Source: Pyricularia pennisetigena
Lineage: Eukaryota > Ascomycota > Sordariomycetes > Magnaporthales > Pyriculariaceae
Length of the DNA: 64,000 nucleotides
NCBI RefSeq assembly: GCF_004337985.1
Contig: NC_043742.1
Location: 5,755,259-5,819,258, forward strand
Direction of reading: 5' to 3'
In this document: piece by piece, positions 47,821 through 60,059 of the stretch
Position numbering within the stretch: the first letter of the stretch is position 1
How the letters are laid out: each line of letters opens with the position of its first letter
Position numbers and translations under genes: made by a program
Notes under the pieces: model-generated
Told to the model about the DNA's origin: nothing
Database searches by the model: none
What the model saw: the letters and a program-made list of their open reading frames with translations, nothing else

Positions 47821-49228
47821 TGTCCCTCGTCGTTGTGGTCTAACACAAAGCTTCTTTTCGCCATCCCATCTCCTAGAATTGCGTATATTGGCGTACAGCT
47901 TTTTTTTTTATAGAGTGGGCGGGAAAGGGCAAAGTTGTCATTAGTGTCACCGCATTAGTCGTCTCAGAGGTAACAAGGTCGGTTGCCTGACGACGAGCAT
48001 ATCAGGAACATGGGAATGCAGGCCGGCGGCGGGAAACCTGTCGGCCGGGCCCATTGAAGATTTTTCTCGGGTTGTCCAATTTGCCCGTCGGGATCGGATG
48101 TCTTCAAGAGAAAATAGAAAAGAAGAAAAAGAAATGGATCGAAACCAAAAAAGCAATAGATAAAATCAGATCCGCGCGCTACGTGACTCTTTCTTTTTCT
48201 CGGAGACGGCCTGCGATCCCTTCCCCAAGGATCTAGAGGGCTCCGGCGACTTGCTGATAGGCTCACATGTTTGGGGAGTAAGGTCCGACATACTATCCCG
48301 GCTTTAGGTGGAGGTGATTATTAGTCCAGTATCAAAACATGCTTTGCATATCTTTTTTTTTTCACATTATCCTTTTCAGCGGTTGTTTGAGGAAACATAC
48401 CGCGGTTTACCTTAATGACCTCTATGTACCTGCTATACTTTGTAATATGCCATGACCATGTCCCTGATCAATAGTAAACAGCTACCCCGCATGCGGTTGG
48501 GGCGGGGCGAGGCTGCTGACATCAGCCTATTTTGGCCCTAGATAAGCCTCTCTCGTTTTTTTTTTCGACTTGAGAAACTTTACTGGTTGACTGCCATTGA
48601 TTGGTTGCATGCAGGTCGTCGTCGACCGAAGCCTTGGGCTTGTCTTTTGTGACGAGCTGATGACATTTGCTGACCATAATCTGTTCCAGATGTCGAGGGA
48701 CCACGCGGATCAAGCACATCATTGGGACCTTGGTCCTCAGTGAAAGCCTAAGGATGCAGGCATCTTGGCTGTTGTTGTACTCCGTGGCAACAAACTACGT
48801 TGCTACCTCGTAAAAAGACCAAGAAAAATTTACGCCTTTCCGTAGTTGGTTCCAAGTAATTTCGGATCAGGTAATCTGCCCCGATTCACGCACTTGTGCT
48901 GGGCTAGCTTGTTGTGCCATGTACAGCATTGCCTATGTGTGCTACCAATAACGTTTATGTCATCGACCTCCTGAGAAGGCTTACAGGGAATCATTATAGT
49001 GTCAGCAATGTGGGATGTTGATGGCTGTTATGCAAGTGATTCCATCTGTCTATTCATGCGCTTTTTACATATCCATATCAGGGCAGTCGGTAAAAGATTG
49101 CCCCGATTTCTTACTCTGTTTGTTACGCAAGGGTTTGCGTAAAGTTGCTGATGCCTATCTTTGGTTATGGAGCACATCAACATGTCATGTTCTTTGCTAT
49201 ACTTGCCTAGGAAGGATTTGGTGATTTT

Positions 49229-49259
<31 letters not shown>
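49229..49259. repeat. (TA)n microsatellite
   Basis: About 15 TA units with one interruption. Confidence 0.9.
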
Positions 49260-49657
49260 TCTGACGTGTTAAACATCGATGACATGAGCTGATATGTCCA
49301 CGATAGAGACTGCTGCCACTTGCTCGGTAGTCAAGTCCAAATATCTCTCAAAATATTTTTTGCTCACTCGCCAAGACGATGACCCGCCACTGGGGTTAGA
49401 GTAACACATACACAGCCACATAAACAATGATCACGGAGGTCTGCCCGATCTAGTTATCACAACTCCTTGGACTTCCTCGGTATATTAACGACTCTTCATG
49501 TCTTTGCATATGCCGAGGTTCTGATTTTGATGGCCTCACGGATCCCAGTGCTGTGATAAAACCCCAAATTCAGCATTTCGTACGTGTGGATACACAAAAT
49601 CTCCATAGTTCCTGTTTTGCTATTTAGGCCCACATCAGGCGCCAAGTCATTTGAACG

Positions 49658-51441
49658 ATGGTGATGAAGAGGAAAGCACACAGCAAGTCGCGCAACGGGT
49701 GTAGGAATTGCAAAAAGCGACACGTCAAGGTCGGTATTGCTTGTCTCTAGTGTTTGTACGTATCCATGAAGAAGAAGAAAAAAAAATATTAAGCTGATGA
49801 AAAAGTCGGTGACTCACACACATCGACCAGTGTGACGAACAAGGACCGCCGTGCCTCAACTGCGTGGTTCGGGAGACGCAGGATACTTGTACATATGCTC
49901 AACCGCCGCAGCAGCAACAAACAAGGAGCTCAGCATCAACCCTCTCGCCGGGGTTTGTGACACCCGATGGGACCCACAACTGCACCGCCGGCGGTAGGCC
50001 GCCAAGGATACCGGTGTCGCCCGCGGGGAGATTCCTCTCCCCTTCGTCCTCCGGGTCGTCGTCGTTGACGTCGTCCGCATCCGAAACAGCGGCGGCCGAC
50101 GCCCGGCGGCTGATGGACGTGGAGCTCATGCACAGGTGGTCGACCATCACGTACAAGTCGTTCGTATCGATTGCTGAGGACCGCTATTATCTCCAGACAG
50201 AGGTGCCGCTGGCAGCGTTCAAGCACGAATATCTGCTGAACGGCATACTGGCCCTGACGGCTCTGGAAAAGGCCTTGACCGAGGCGACGGACAGCACCCC
50301 TCCTGCAGACGACGAGGTGGTGGACGAAGCACACGTGCCGCTGACCGTTTCAGACTCAGTCGGTTCTCTTGAGAGGCCCAGCGAAGAGGTCAGAACTTAT
50401 GTCCGCGCGGGCTTGGACTATTATGGCAGAGCGATCCGGGCATTCAGGGAAAAACTGTGCGGTATACTTGGGCCGGAGGACCAGCATCCTCTGTTTTTCA
50501 TGGCGATGTTAGCACCGCTCATCAACCTAATCATACCGCGATCTCTCAAGTTGCTAAACCAAGAAAGAGCTGAAGGGGGTAAAGATTCTTGGAGTGGTGG
50601 TCGTATTGACAGCGGGGACTCGCAGGCGCACAGCTCAATTGCACAGGCGTTGGGGATATTCGAACTGTTCCACGGGTTGAGTTCCATCATGAGGATGGAC
50701 TGGGGTGGCATACTCAACAGCCCTGCCGGTCCATCAATAACCGCAGCCCTCAAACTCGGCCCGCCAGACGTCCACTCGCTTGATCCAGACACGAACAAGG
50801 CCCTGAACACGCTCATGGCCGTAGCGGCCTCGCTCGCATCATCAACCAACAACGCAGCAGCCGGTCAGGACCGGACAGACCAGGAAGACGTCAAGCAGGG
50901 ATCCAGGGCCATCACAGCGCCTGTGGAAGAGCTCTTGGCGGTCGCCGACTTCGACAGCCTCCACGACGGGCGTCTCTCGGGCTCGATCCCCGAGCCGCAG
51001 CCCAGCCTGGCGACCAAGTCTGTCGCACTGGAGCTCAGCGGCGAGGTCCCCCAGCGCACCAAGGCCGAGCAGCGGCGCGACATGTACATGAACGAGGTGT
51101 TTTACCTGCGGTACTGCTTCGCCGAGACGCAGCGGGCGGCGTACAAGTTCTCGGGCCTGGGGTGGCCGTGCATGGGTGGACACGAGTTCACGCGCGCCCT
51201 GGCACGCAGGGAGCCGTTTGCCCTGCTGCTCCTTGCCTTTTGGGGCGTCCTCATCGGCCGCGAGAGCAACTCGACCTGGTGGACGGGCTCCATCGGGGCG
51301 GACCTGGTCGCCGAAATCTCAGAGGCCCTCGTCCTCCTCGAGATGAGGGGCCAGCTTGGGGATGGCTTTGCGAGCATGCCCGAGTGGAGGGCCAGTGTGT
51401 CGTGGACGAGGACGCAGATCGGGCTCACGGCGATTTCGTAG
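49658..51441 (+). CDS. Zn2Cys6 transcription factor
   Basis: Two exons (49658-49729 and 49831-51441) encode 560 aa. The binuclear zinc cluster is complete: Cys15, Cys18, Cys25, Cys32, Cys35, Cys44 (spacing 2, 6, 6, 2, 8). The intron falls exactly before Cys25, a frequent position in this family. Basic residues (MVMKRKAHSKSRN and KKRHVK) flank the cluster. After a Ser/Pro-rich linker the C-terminal part is helical, with family-like segments (LMHRWSTITYKSFV, LAAFKHEYLLNGILALTALE, AGLDYYGRAIRAFREKL) as in Upc2/sterol-uptake-type and related fungal regulators. The last residues are GLTAIS. It is nuclear and DNA-binding; target genes are unknown. The donor is GTCGGT, a weaker variant. Confidence 0.93.
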
Positions 51442-53647
51442 TGGTTAGCTTTGTGTGTCGCGGCCGAAAGCGGCACTTAGTGCCGCTTTTGTTAGAATTA
51501 TGTTCTGACGTGGTCTCTTTTTTAATATCACCACTCTAGCGAGTTAATGTCATCACTCATTGATTCCGGATTAGACGTTTGGAAGGCATTAGATATGCGA
51601 AAGTCGGCCATTTGGCGGCGCGCGCCATGGCCAGTCTTTGTTAACCGTCGATGGATTAATAATGATTATCTTGAGAGGTCAAGATTACCACTATGGGCCA
51701 GTATCTTGAGTTTCATGTCATCGACAAACTTGATGCCGATGGGCTTGAGTTTCATTATGGGATTGCTCATTGCAGGAGAAACCAGTAACCCAGATGATAA
51801 ATATTGATTTGCACACAGTGTCTACGAATATCACATATCTAAAATTTTGTAGATGAAAATCAGGTAGGAGGTTTCGATTCGTCACTCTCGCATATTGGTT
51901 TTGCTATTGCAGAAGAACTGTTGCAGCCATACGAATTTCCTACGTATATGAGCGAAATGGTGCTTTGAGTTTCAAGGTAGAGCTAAATCACTAGGAATTG
52001 ACAGCAATCGGGTTTGGTGTCATAAGGAACTTGGGCATAAATAGTTTTCGAAGCGGTCCACACTGCGACACTGCGGACATAATACTGGATTGTCATGTGT
52101 ACCTACATATTTTATTCTAAAAAGAGCCTCGTACCATACTAGTACACGCGAGGGCTAAAATAACAACATATCTATGGAACGGCCAGGAAATAATTTGCCA
52201 GCTGGTCAGCATCACAGTCCGCCGTGGTGTTTAACGCGAAAGACGCGATGTCAACTGAACGAACAGCAAAATCCGCTTTCATTTGTGGGGCCGAGAATAA
52301 ACCACATTGGCGGCGATCTTTTCTTGGCCATGCCTTAAAGCTCGCACGACCTTGATTGCCCAATAAGAATTTCTCTTTTAAAATGCAACACCCACCGGTC
52401 ACTTAGATCGGGCGTATCCTTCCTTTTCCATACAGGCCAGCCTCGATCCTGTCGACTACACTGCGACGCCTGACTATTGTTGCCAGTAACGGAAACATTA
52501 ACAGCTTGGTTTGGTGGTCGCACAAAAGACTCCATGTCAGTACCGTCGACATGTAACCCAATCAATCAATCGATCAATCAGAATTGAACTTTCACAACTC
52601 TACCCCGCACGAATGCTATCGCGCAGCTCTTGGCAGTGGTCAATTACACGGTACCGGGATGGCAAGCAAGGGCATGATTGATTAGAGGTTCCTTTCTTTT
52701 TTTTTTTTTTTTTTTTTTTTTCTTTCTCTGGCTGTTAGTCGCAGGAGCCATCACCCGGCGGCTTGGTTAAAACTTCTCAAACCATACCAAGATACCAAGT
52801 AACGGAGTGATGCTTGACACCTTCCAGATTTGACACTTCATTACCTGAGGCCAAGGCAAGCGGCATACCAAGAACAGAAGGCTTGGGAGGTGCGAGAAAA
52901 AAAAAAAAAAAAAAGAAAAGCTTACTCGTCGCCACGGCGCCTTATCAATTAGTGGCTTGTCGGCCACAATTTGCTCGCTTTCTTTGTCTGGATTTCTCCC
53001 CATGATTCGAGTTAGGTCTAGGTTCTCTCTTCAGTCAAGAGTGCAACTTGGTGTTTGACTAGGTGCCTTATCAACTTATCAACTTATCAATTCATCAAAA
53101 TAGCGACTGATCACTTAACCAACATCCCCCCTTAAGCTATTCCAAGCCTCATACAACGTTCCATCCCTGGCAGCTCGAGAACCAGAATCTGGATGGGTGC
53201 TGTACATCTTACATCGGAGCAGTGATAGGTGGTACAGCCACTATCTATCAGAATACCCATAAAACGTCCCTCTTGGCACTTTCTCACGCGACGACCGTTT
53301 TCATGTTCTTTTGGGCAAAGATTCCGATTTCGTCTGCACTTCCATGTCCCGCCAAGATGCAAGAATGTAACCCAATCCACCCAACACCAGTGCTTCAGTG
53401 ATACGGCAAGCGGCAACCGGGTGGCGGGTATGGCATTGGCGTGTAGCACCACGTCTGGTACAAAACCCATCGACACCGGCTGTTTTCATCTCATGTGCCA
53501 CTTGCTTTCTTGAGATCCTCTTAATCTGCATGAGCACATAGGAAGCAAGAGGTCGTCGTCAGATCTGGAAAAGGCGACTTCCTAACAAACACTTTGTGTC
53601 TTGAAGTGAAGCCAGTGCAGTGCAAACAAGCAGGATTGTCTCTCAAA
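51442..53647. other. intergenic, with possible LTR-retroelement traces
   Basis: No intact gene. It contains T25 at 52697-52721, an ATCA-rich patch at 52558-52580, and CTTATCAA tandems near 53065-53095. A minus-strand segment at 53476-53132 includes ILIDSGCTTYHCSD, which recalls the retropepsin-type DSG motif of copia elements, beside a G6 purine run and a TGTTGG start near 53124. This is suggestive only. Confidence 0.3.
52697..52721. repeat. poly(T) tract, 25 nt
   Basis: Uninterrupted T run in intergenic DNA. Confidence 0.9.
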
Positions 53648-55803
53648 ATGTCGACGGCTCCGGAGCTCGACTTGGTCGAGGCGGCCAGGGCGCATGCGCC
53701 TAGCATGGCCAAAGAAGGCATGACTACTAAGGAATCATCCGAGTCCCTCAGGGCCGTCGATGGCGAGATTTATCCCACGGAGGAGGAGTTCGCAACTCTC
53801 CGCCGTGTTCATGGCAAAGTCAGCTGGTTGATCTACACTATTGGTCTGGTTGAAATGTGCGAGCGTTTTGCGTACTATGGTACCACCGCTGTCTGTAAGT
53901 GCTGACTTTGAGAGGTTGACAAACTTGTACCAGTTGATCGCGTACACAGTTATATATATACTAATCTCCACATGTTTCTCTTCTCCGCAGTCGTCAACTT
54001 CATTGCCTATCCTCTCCCTGAAGGCTCAACAACTGGGGCTGGAGGCACTGACAGGCAGGCTGGTGCCTTGGGTCTTGGCCAACAGGCATCCACCTCCTTG
54101 ACGCTTTTCAACTCCTTCTGGTCCTACTTCATGCCGCTCCTGGGTGGCTACCTTGCCGATACTTACTGGGGCCGTTTCATGACCATCCAATATGCCATTG
54201 TCCTCGCCACCGTTGGTCACATCTTGATCATTGTGGCTGCCATTCCGTCCGTTATCACCAACCCCAGCGGCGCACTCGGCGCCTTCATCGTCGGCATTCT
54301 TTTCTTCGGCACTGGAGTCGGCTGGTTCAAGGCCAACATCTCACCGCTGATTGCTGAACAATACGAGATGCAACACCCCCGCGCCGTCGTCCAGACCCTA
54401 CCTTCTGGCGAACGCGTCATTGTTGACCCAGTTGTCACGATTTCCAGGTATGTTGCGGCTGAAGAAGTAGTCCCGAGTGTCTAGAGCGCTAACCAGTAAT
54501 AATTGATTTGTCAGAATCTACATGCGTTACTACTTCTTGGTCAACGTCGGCGCCCTCGTTGGACAGATCAGCATGGTGTACGCCGAGAAGTATGTTGGCT
54601 TCTGGCTGTCGTACTTGCTCCCCACTCTGTTGTTCTTCTTTTGTCCCATCATCATGATCATCAGCCGCAAGAGCTATGCCAAGCGTCCGCCTACCGGGTC
54701 TGTTCTCGGCAACATGGCCAAGCTGGTTGCATTTGGCATCAAGAAGGGCTCTATTACAGAGCTGAACAAGGACGTCTTCTGGGACCGTATCAAGCCCAGC
54801 CGTGTCACTGGTGCTGACCGGCCCAAATTTATGGACACCATTGACGATGCTTGGGTTGACGAGGTTCGCCGAGGCCTATCTGCCTGCTATGTGTTTGCCT
54901 TCTTGCCCATCTTCTGGCTGGCCTACAACCAGATGAGCAACAACATGATCAACCAGGCCGCCACGATGCGCCTCGATGGCATTCCGAACGATGTCGTCAC
55001 CAACCTGAACCCCTTTTCGCTCCTTATCTTGATTCCTATCTGCGACAAGCTGATTTACCCGGCCCTCGCCAAGGCCGGCCTCCGCTTCACTCCCATCAAG
55101 AAGATTGCGTTGGGATTTGCCTCGGCTGCGCTTTCAATGGTCATCGCTGCCATCATTCAGCACTTCATCTATGTCCAGTCTCCCTGCGGCTACAGTGCCT
55201 CTGACTGTATCGACCCACCCAACCCCCCTGACTTGAGTGTCTGGATCCAAACGCCCGCCTACGTCTTGATTGCTCTGTCCGAAGTTTTCGCATCCATCAC
55301 TGGTCTTGAGTACGCCTTCACCAAGGCACCGCGGAACATGAGGGGGATGGTTACTGGTGTTTTCTGGTAAGCTTCTTTTTTGTCATCCCCTGAGTTTTCG
55401 CCAAAGAGATTGGGAGAGTCTGACCGAATTGCCCATCAGGCTCGTCAATTCAATCAGCGCCGCCCTTGGCTTCGCGTTTGTCGGACTTGCTACAGATCCA
55501 CTTCTCGTCTGGCTGTACACCACCGTTGCCATCGTCAGTGCGGTCGGCGGCATTGCTTTCTGGTTCTGCTTCCGCAAGCTTGACAAGCAAGAGGATGAGC
55601 TTAACGCCCTTCCCGAATCGAACTACAAGGGGCGCCACCATGATGGCCCCATGGACGTTGAGAAGAGAGTGATGGATGACGAAGCCCCGACATCCGCGCC
55701 TGCTGCTAAATCTGCCCTTGCGCCCGGCACTGCATCTGGAGCGGCCACCGATGTCGACGCCGTCAACCCCGTCGAGGTCGACAGCACCGAGAAGCGCCAA
55801 TAG
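53648..55803 (+). CDS. PTR2: proton-dependent di/tripeptide transporter (POT/PTR2)
   Basis: Four exons (53648-53894, 53991-54447, 54515-55366, 55440-55803) encode 639 aa. POT transporters import di- and tripeptides with protons across the plasma membrane. Family signatures appear in order: EMCERFAYYGTTAVFVNFIA (the ExxERFxYYG motif in helix 1), GGYLADTYWGRFMTI, FGTGVGWFKANISPLIAEQY, then RYYFLVNVGALVGQISM (the FYxxINxG-type signature) and LPIFWLAYNQMSNNMINQA. The fungal extracellular loop (SPCGYSASDCIDPP) is present. Exon joins keep phase (TAV|FVN, TIS|RIYM, GVFW|LVN). The cytosolic C-terminal tail is Ala/Asp-rich. Length matches fungal PTR2 (about 600-640 aa). Confidence 0.95.
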
Positions 55804-57303
55804 AAGACGGGATGACGTTGCATTTCGAAGTTGGCCGGTCCTGATCGATCTCTTTGGCTTCATTTCGCTTTTTGATGCTCTTATCTGTGGCCTGAACACT
55901 CGTATCTCTCAGGGGTGACATTCCGGGCATTGACCGTCGTTAGTCTAGTGTCTTTGACCTGGCACGTTGATTGTTGTAAAAGAGTTCTGCTCGCTTGAGA
56001 ATTATACCCCGAATACCCAATCTTTAACAGCGTTTTGTTTGACTGTTTCTTCGTTCTATACTCGAATGTTTCTGTAGGATTGCGTTTTCTGCTCGTGTCG
56101 CACCCTCCAGTGGTTTATTGAAACTGGCGCGCTTCACTTCCACTGAATCTTTGATGAGACAAACCCTACCTGATTGAAAGTTATGGACTCTATGGAGCAT
56201 CATCAGTGGCCTATTCAAGGCTAGAGAGATAGATACTCGGGACACGAGCCAGATGCATCACACAGCCCTTACGCAGGGGTTTCACGTCTCACTGTATATG
56301 CGAGGGTGACTTATAGATCATTACCTCTGAGCATCTCGACAGCCCTTCTAGCCTGTCACGCCAAAAAGGGCAGAAGGCCCAACCCCATTTACTCATTTTA
56401 TTTCGGACAGAACCCGCTGCTTGGTTTGTTGAGAAAAAGACGCAGACCCATCTGATTCTTTGAAAGTTGGTAGTTACTCGCTCGAACCGGCGAAAAGACT
56501 AGCCAACAGTAACCAAAAATGGAAACATACGGTTTCCTGGGAACCACGGGATTCCAGCCTGGAGGGCGGGCACCAGAAACTCAGTACCTCGACTCAAAGG
56601 GTCCTCCCAAGCCGCTTGGCTAGACGCTAGCGCAGGTACAACCCGATCCCGGCAATCTCAGGAACGGCCATTGCTGTCCCACTAGGGCCACGACTGGCGG
56701 TTTCAAACCATGCCGTTGATTGTCCTATCTGGAGGCCGGTGCCCAATGCGCTCCTCCCCAACTTTGCTGCTAACAGAGTCCCGCCCCGGGCAGGGCATGT
56801 GTTTAGATTTGGATTTGATTACGGCCTAGCCGTGCAGCCAGGGTTTTTCCTTACCAGGATTAGAGGGGGGGAAATGGGTGTCGTCACTTTGGCCTGTTTT
56901 GCAGCGTCGCGCCAACATGGGAGCTAGAGATATTCTAGCGCTGGTTGTGTTATATTGCTTGCAGCGAACCGTGCCAAAATAACAAAATGGTTTATTTACC
57001 GCCGGCGGGATGCACTAACATCCTAATAATAGTCCATGTTCCTCCCCAATCCTTTGCAGGAGCGTAAGCTTCCTTTTGCAGCCTTGGAAGTGTCGTTCTT
57101 TTCTCTTTTGTCCTTTTGTTCTCTTTCTGTATACCAATATCTTTCATTCTTGCCTTTACGATAGCGGACTCGACCGGACCGGGATTCCGAAGGCCGGGGA
57201 TGATTGTCTGAACGTCGACTGCAGTGCCGAGCACAAATCACCACGCCCTTGCGCGCCGAGATCGACGACGGAAACAACGGAGACGACACATACAGAAAAC
57301 AAA
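55804..57303. other. intergenic, no gene recognised
   Basis: 3' flank of PTR2 and promoter of the rhodopsin-type protein. No RNA gene or repeat recognised. Confidence 0.45.
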
Positions 57304-59409
57304 ATGGAGGATAGGGGTGGTGAGATGTTTCTGGTGGCGGTCATTTTTCTTGGGCTGTGCTGGTCCGCAGTCCTGCTGCGGATTTACTGTCGGGCCTTTG
57401 TGATAAGATCTCTGGGAACCGACGACCAGCTCATGATTTTGACCCTGGTGAGTACGAAACACTCCAGGAACATAAGCCAGACTGCGTTGGACGGAATGGA
57501 TCTCAACTGACCCTCTCGTGTGCTTATCGTATGTTAGGTCATATTCACCTGTTACCTGGGACTACAGATCCAAGCGGTGCATTATGGCGCTGGCCAACAC
57601 AGAATCGATCTAGATCCGCAGAACTATTCCAGAGCCTTGGAGGTCAGTTGTTCTCGGGTGTGTGAATTTGCGGATGGTGACTTGCAATATTGATTCTGAA
57701 CATCTTCCCTTGTTCATCAGCTCATGTATGTGTCGCAAATTCTCTACATCGCGAGCACATGTATACTCAAACTCTCGGTCGGCTTCTTCCTCCTGCGAAT
57801 CTCGGTCAAGTCTGGTCATGTCTGGGCCGTACGAATACTCATGCTGGTCAGTCTCCTGTTTGGAGTCAGCTACCTGATGGTCGTCGCCATGCAGTGCCTA
57901 CCGGTCACAGTCTTCTGGGAGATTTCACCTCGCGACCCATACCAGTGTCTACCCCAGAATGTGCTGTTAGTCTTGACATATTGCGGCTCGGCAATCAACG
58001 GCCTGACGGACTGGGGATTCGGCATCCTACCATTCTTCATCGTATGGTCCCTCAGCTTGCCATTGAAGTCTCGCATCCTGGTCATCGCCATCCTTTCATT
58101 CGCCATGGTTGGATGTTCGGCAACAATCGTGCGTGCGCGCCACATCCCGCGCCTGTTGGAAGCAGATGACTTTTTGTTCGCAACGGCCGACGTGGCAATA
58201 TGGTCGACGGTTGAGCCTGGCATCGGAATCACGGCTGCGTCCATCGCCACTTTGCGCCCGCTGTGGGATCTCGTCTGCTTCCGCATGGGGCTGAGGTCGG
58301 AAGGACCTCGTACGAATCTCTGGTTGGACAAGCTCCCCGAGGACAAGACCGGGGGACTAGAGGCTGCATCTAGAGGGAAAAGTGCCGACAATAAGTTGTC
58401 TATTTGTTCGGGCGGCCAGGGTGACCCTGATGATAAGTTGGTCGTCAAGGTGGATGCGGCGTCTTCTATAAACTCGGACGCCAAGGATAAAAGCAGCGAC
58501 TCCTCTAACAAAAACTACACCCACTATGTATCGTCTTCATCGAACGACGGCAGCGACGATGCAAACGTGGCTGATACGGACAAACAAAGGACCAAGGGCA
58601 AGGATTCTGAGGGCAAGCGGAAGCGCTTCCTCTTTGCATCCCCCTCCATGCTCGGGTTGCAGGTTGTGCCGCAGGGCGTAATGTTGAACACGACCATCCA
58701 CCCGCACCGCAAGAGCATGGCCGCGAAAAGCTATAGCGCCCAAATGGATGATGTGTACGAGGATATGGTTCATCAGATGAGCGACGCCTTTGGCAACACG
58801 GCGTCCAGGCCGGGTTCGGTTGGCATACCGGTAAGCCTTGGATGATTGAAACTGTTGAGAAACGTTGCACTGGGGAAAAAAGCTAACATGAAAACTAACC
58901 TTGCTCATCAACAGCGCGACCCGCTCACTTTGAGTACTGCACAAACCCAAGAGGACGACGATGACGACGCCGGGTCCGCCTTCTCGGACGCGCCCAGACT
59001 GGACTGGAAAACGCCTCGAATCTCGCGGTTCTCCTTGGGCAACTACTGGCTCGGGCGGATTAGTTACTGGGGAGGCGGCCGCGGCAGGCTCAGCAGGATC
59101 GACAGCTACGCGGCCCCGCTGCAGAGGCGCGGCACGCAGCGGTCACAGAGGTCACAGAGGTCACAGCGATCGCAGCGATCACGAAACACGCTAAACCGCG
59201 AAAACAGCCACAGCAGCCGGCACCTGAAGCCCGGGCGAATGCCAAGCTGGACCAGCAGCAGGCGGTCCGCGGCGAGCATCAATACAGGCCCCCTGCCGGC
59301 GCCGCCGATCGAGCCGGTACCGGAGATGCCTCTGCGCTTCTTGAAGAAGACGGAGAGCAGTAGAGACGATGTTAATGATGGTGGCGGAGGTAGTAGCGGC
59401 AAGGATTGA
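57304..59409 (+). CDS. fungal rhodopsin-type (Pth11-related) 7TM membrane protein
   Basis: Four exons (57304-57447, 57538-57642, 57721-58830, 58915-59409) encode 617 aa. The N-terminal 270 residues carry seven hydrophobic helices with the family marks LGTDDQLMIL after helix 1, LYIASTCILKLSVGFFLLRI, and a DWGFGILPFFIVWSLSLPLK segment. Then comes ATADVAIWSTVEPGIGI and IATLRPLWDL. These match the fungal rhodopsin-domain superfamily, which includes Pth11-like receptors. There is no N-terminal CFEM domain. The cytosolic tail (about 350 aa) is Ser/Asp/Lys-rich and has a short tandem of Arg-Ser-Gln triplets (DNA 59136-59175). A sensing role is inferred; ligand unknown. Confidence 0.88.
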
Positions 59410-60059
59410 AAGAGGACCGATTTCACGATATAATTACTGGTTATAAAGCGGCGTTTGGGAAAATGGACAAAGAAAGGGGTGAAAATGGGACGTGTGCATT
59501 TTATTTTGTTTCTTATGTTCTCTGAAGCGTGTGGTACAACATGAATAGTAGCGATTGTGCGCACAGGCAATTCAGAACTGCCATGTTTTTATCCAAGAAT
59601 TTATGGTGAAAGGAACTAACTGGATGGCAAGGAAATCAGAACCGAGAGATCGGATGAAATCGGAATTGGGTGCTAATCAATTATAGTCAGTACTGTAGTT
59701 GCTGTTCATGACGTGCTATGTAAACACAACACGACCGACTTCAGGCAGGTGCAACAGCGCCCCGGCTGCCTATTTTCTTGTGGAGTACAGTACGTACACA
59801 GCCCTGTAACTGACGGACCCAAAAAAAAAAAAAAAAAAAAAAAAAAAACTTTCAAACCTTTTAACCACTGCCAGAACGTGTACTGATTGGTTCCTCAACC
59901 AAACCTCGCCTCAATTCCTTCCAAAGGCGAAAATGAGAACACCCCATGCGACAAACAGCTGCTGCCATGCCCAATCCCCCGAATTCACAATCTACCTTCG
60001 ATCCTTGCTAGCCAGCCGACATTGCGGTTAAAAATGACCACTGTTCTACTCCTACCCAT
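59410..60059. other. convergent 3' region
   Basis: Both neighbours end here. It contains A28 at 59821-59848. No gene. Confidence 0.5.
59821..59848. repeat. poly(A) tract, 28 nt
   Basis: Uninterrupted A run in intergenic DNA. Confidence 0.9.

Larger units (their letters stand above)
42318..49657. other. 7.3-kb gene-free region upstream of the Zn2Cys6 gene
   Basis: No frame with a domain, signal peptide or splice support was found. It contains CA repeats (44766-44787), T39 (45041-45079), A30 (45949-45978), a TTTTA pentamer repeat (47800-47820) and a TA repeat (49229-49259). The 42320-42700 part is AT-rich. It may include long regulatory or untranslated sequence of the transcription factor gene. 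Confidence 0.45.

Noticed and set aside
53301..53537. 78-aa minus frame overlapping the DSG-containing frame
   Set aside because: Alternate frame of the same DNA with no motif of its own.
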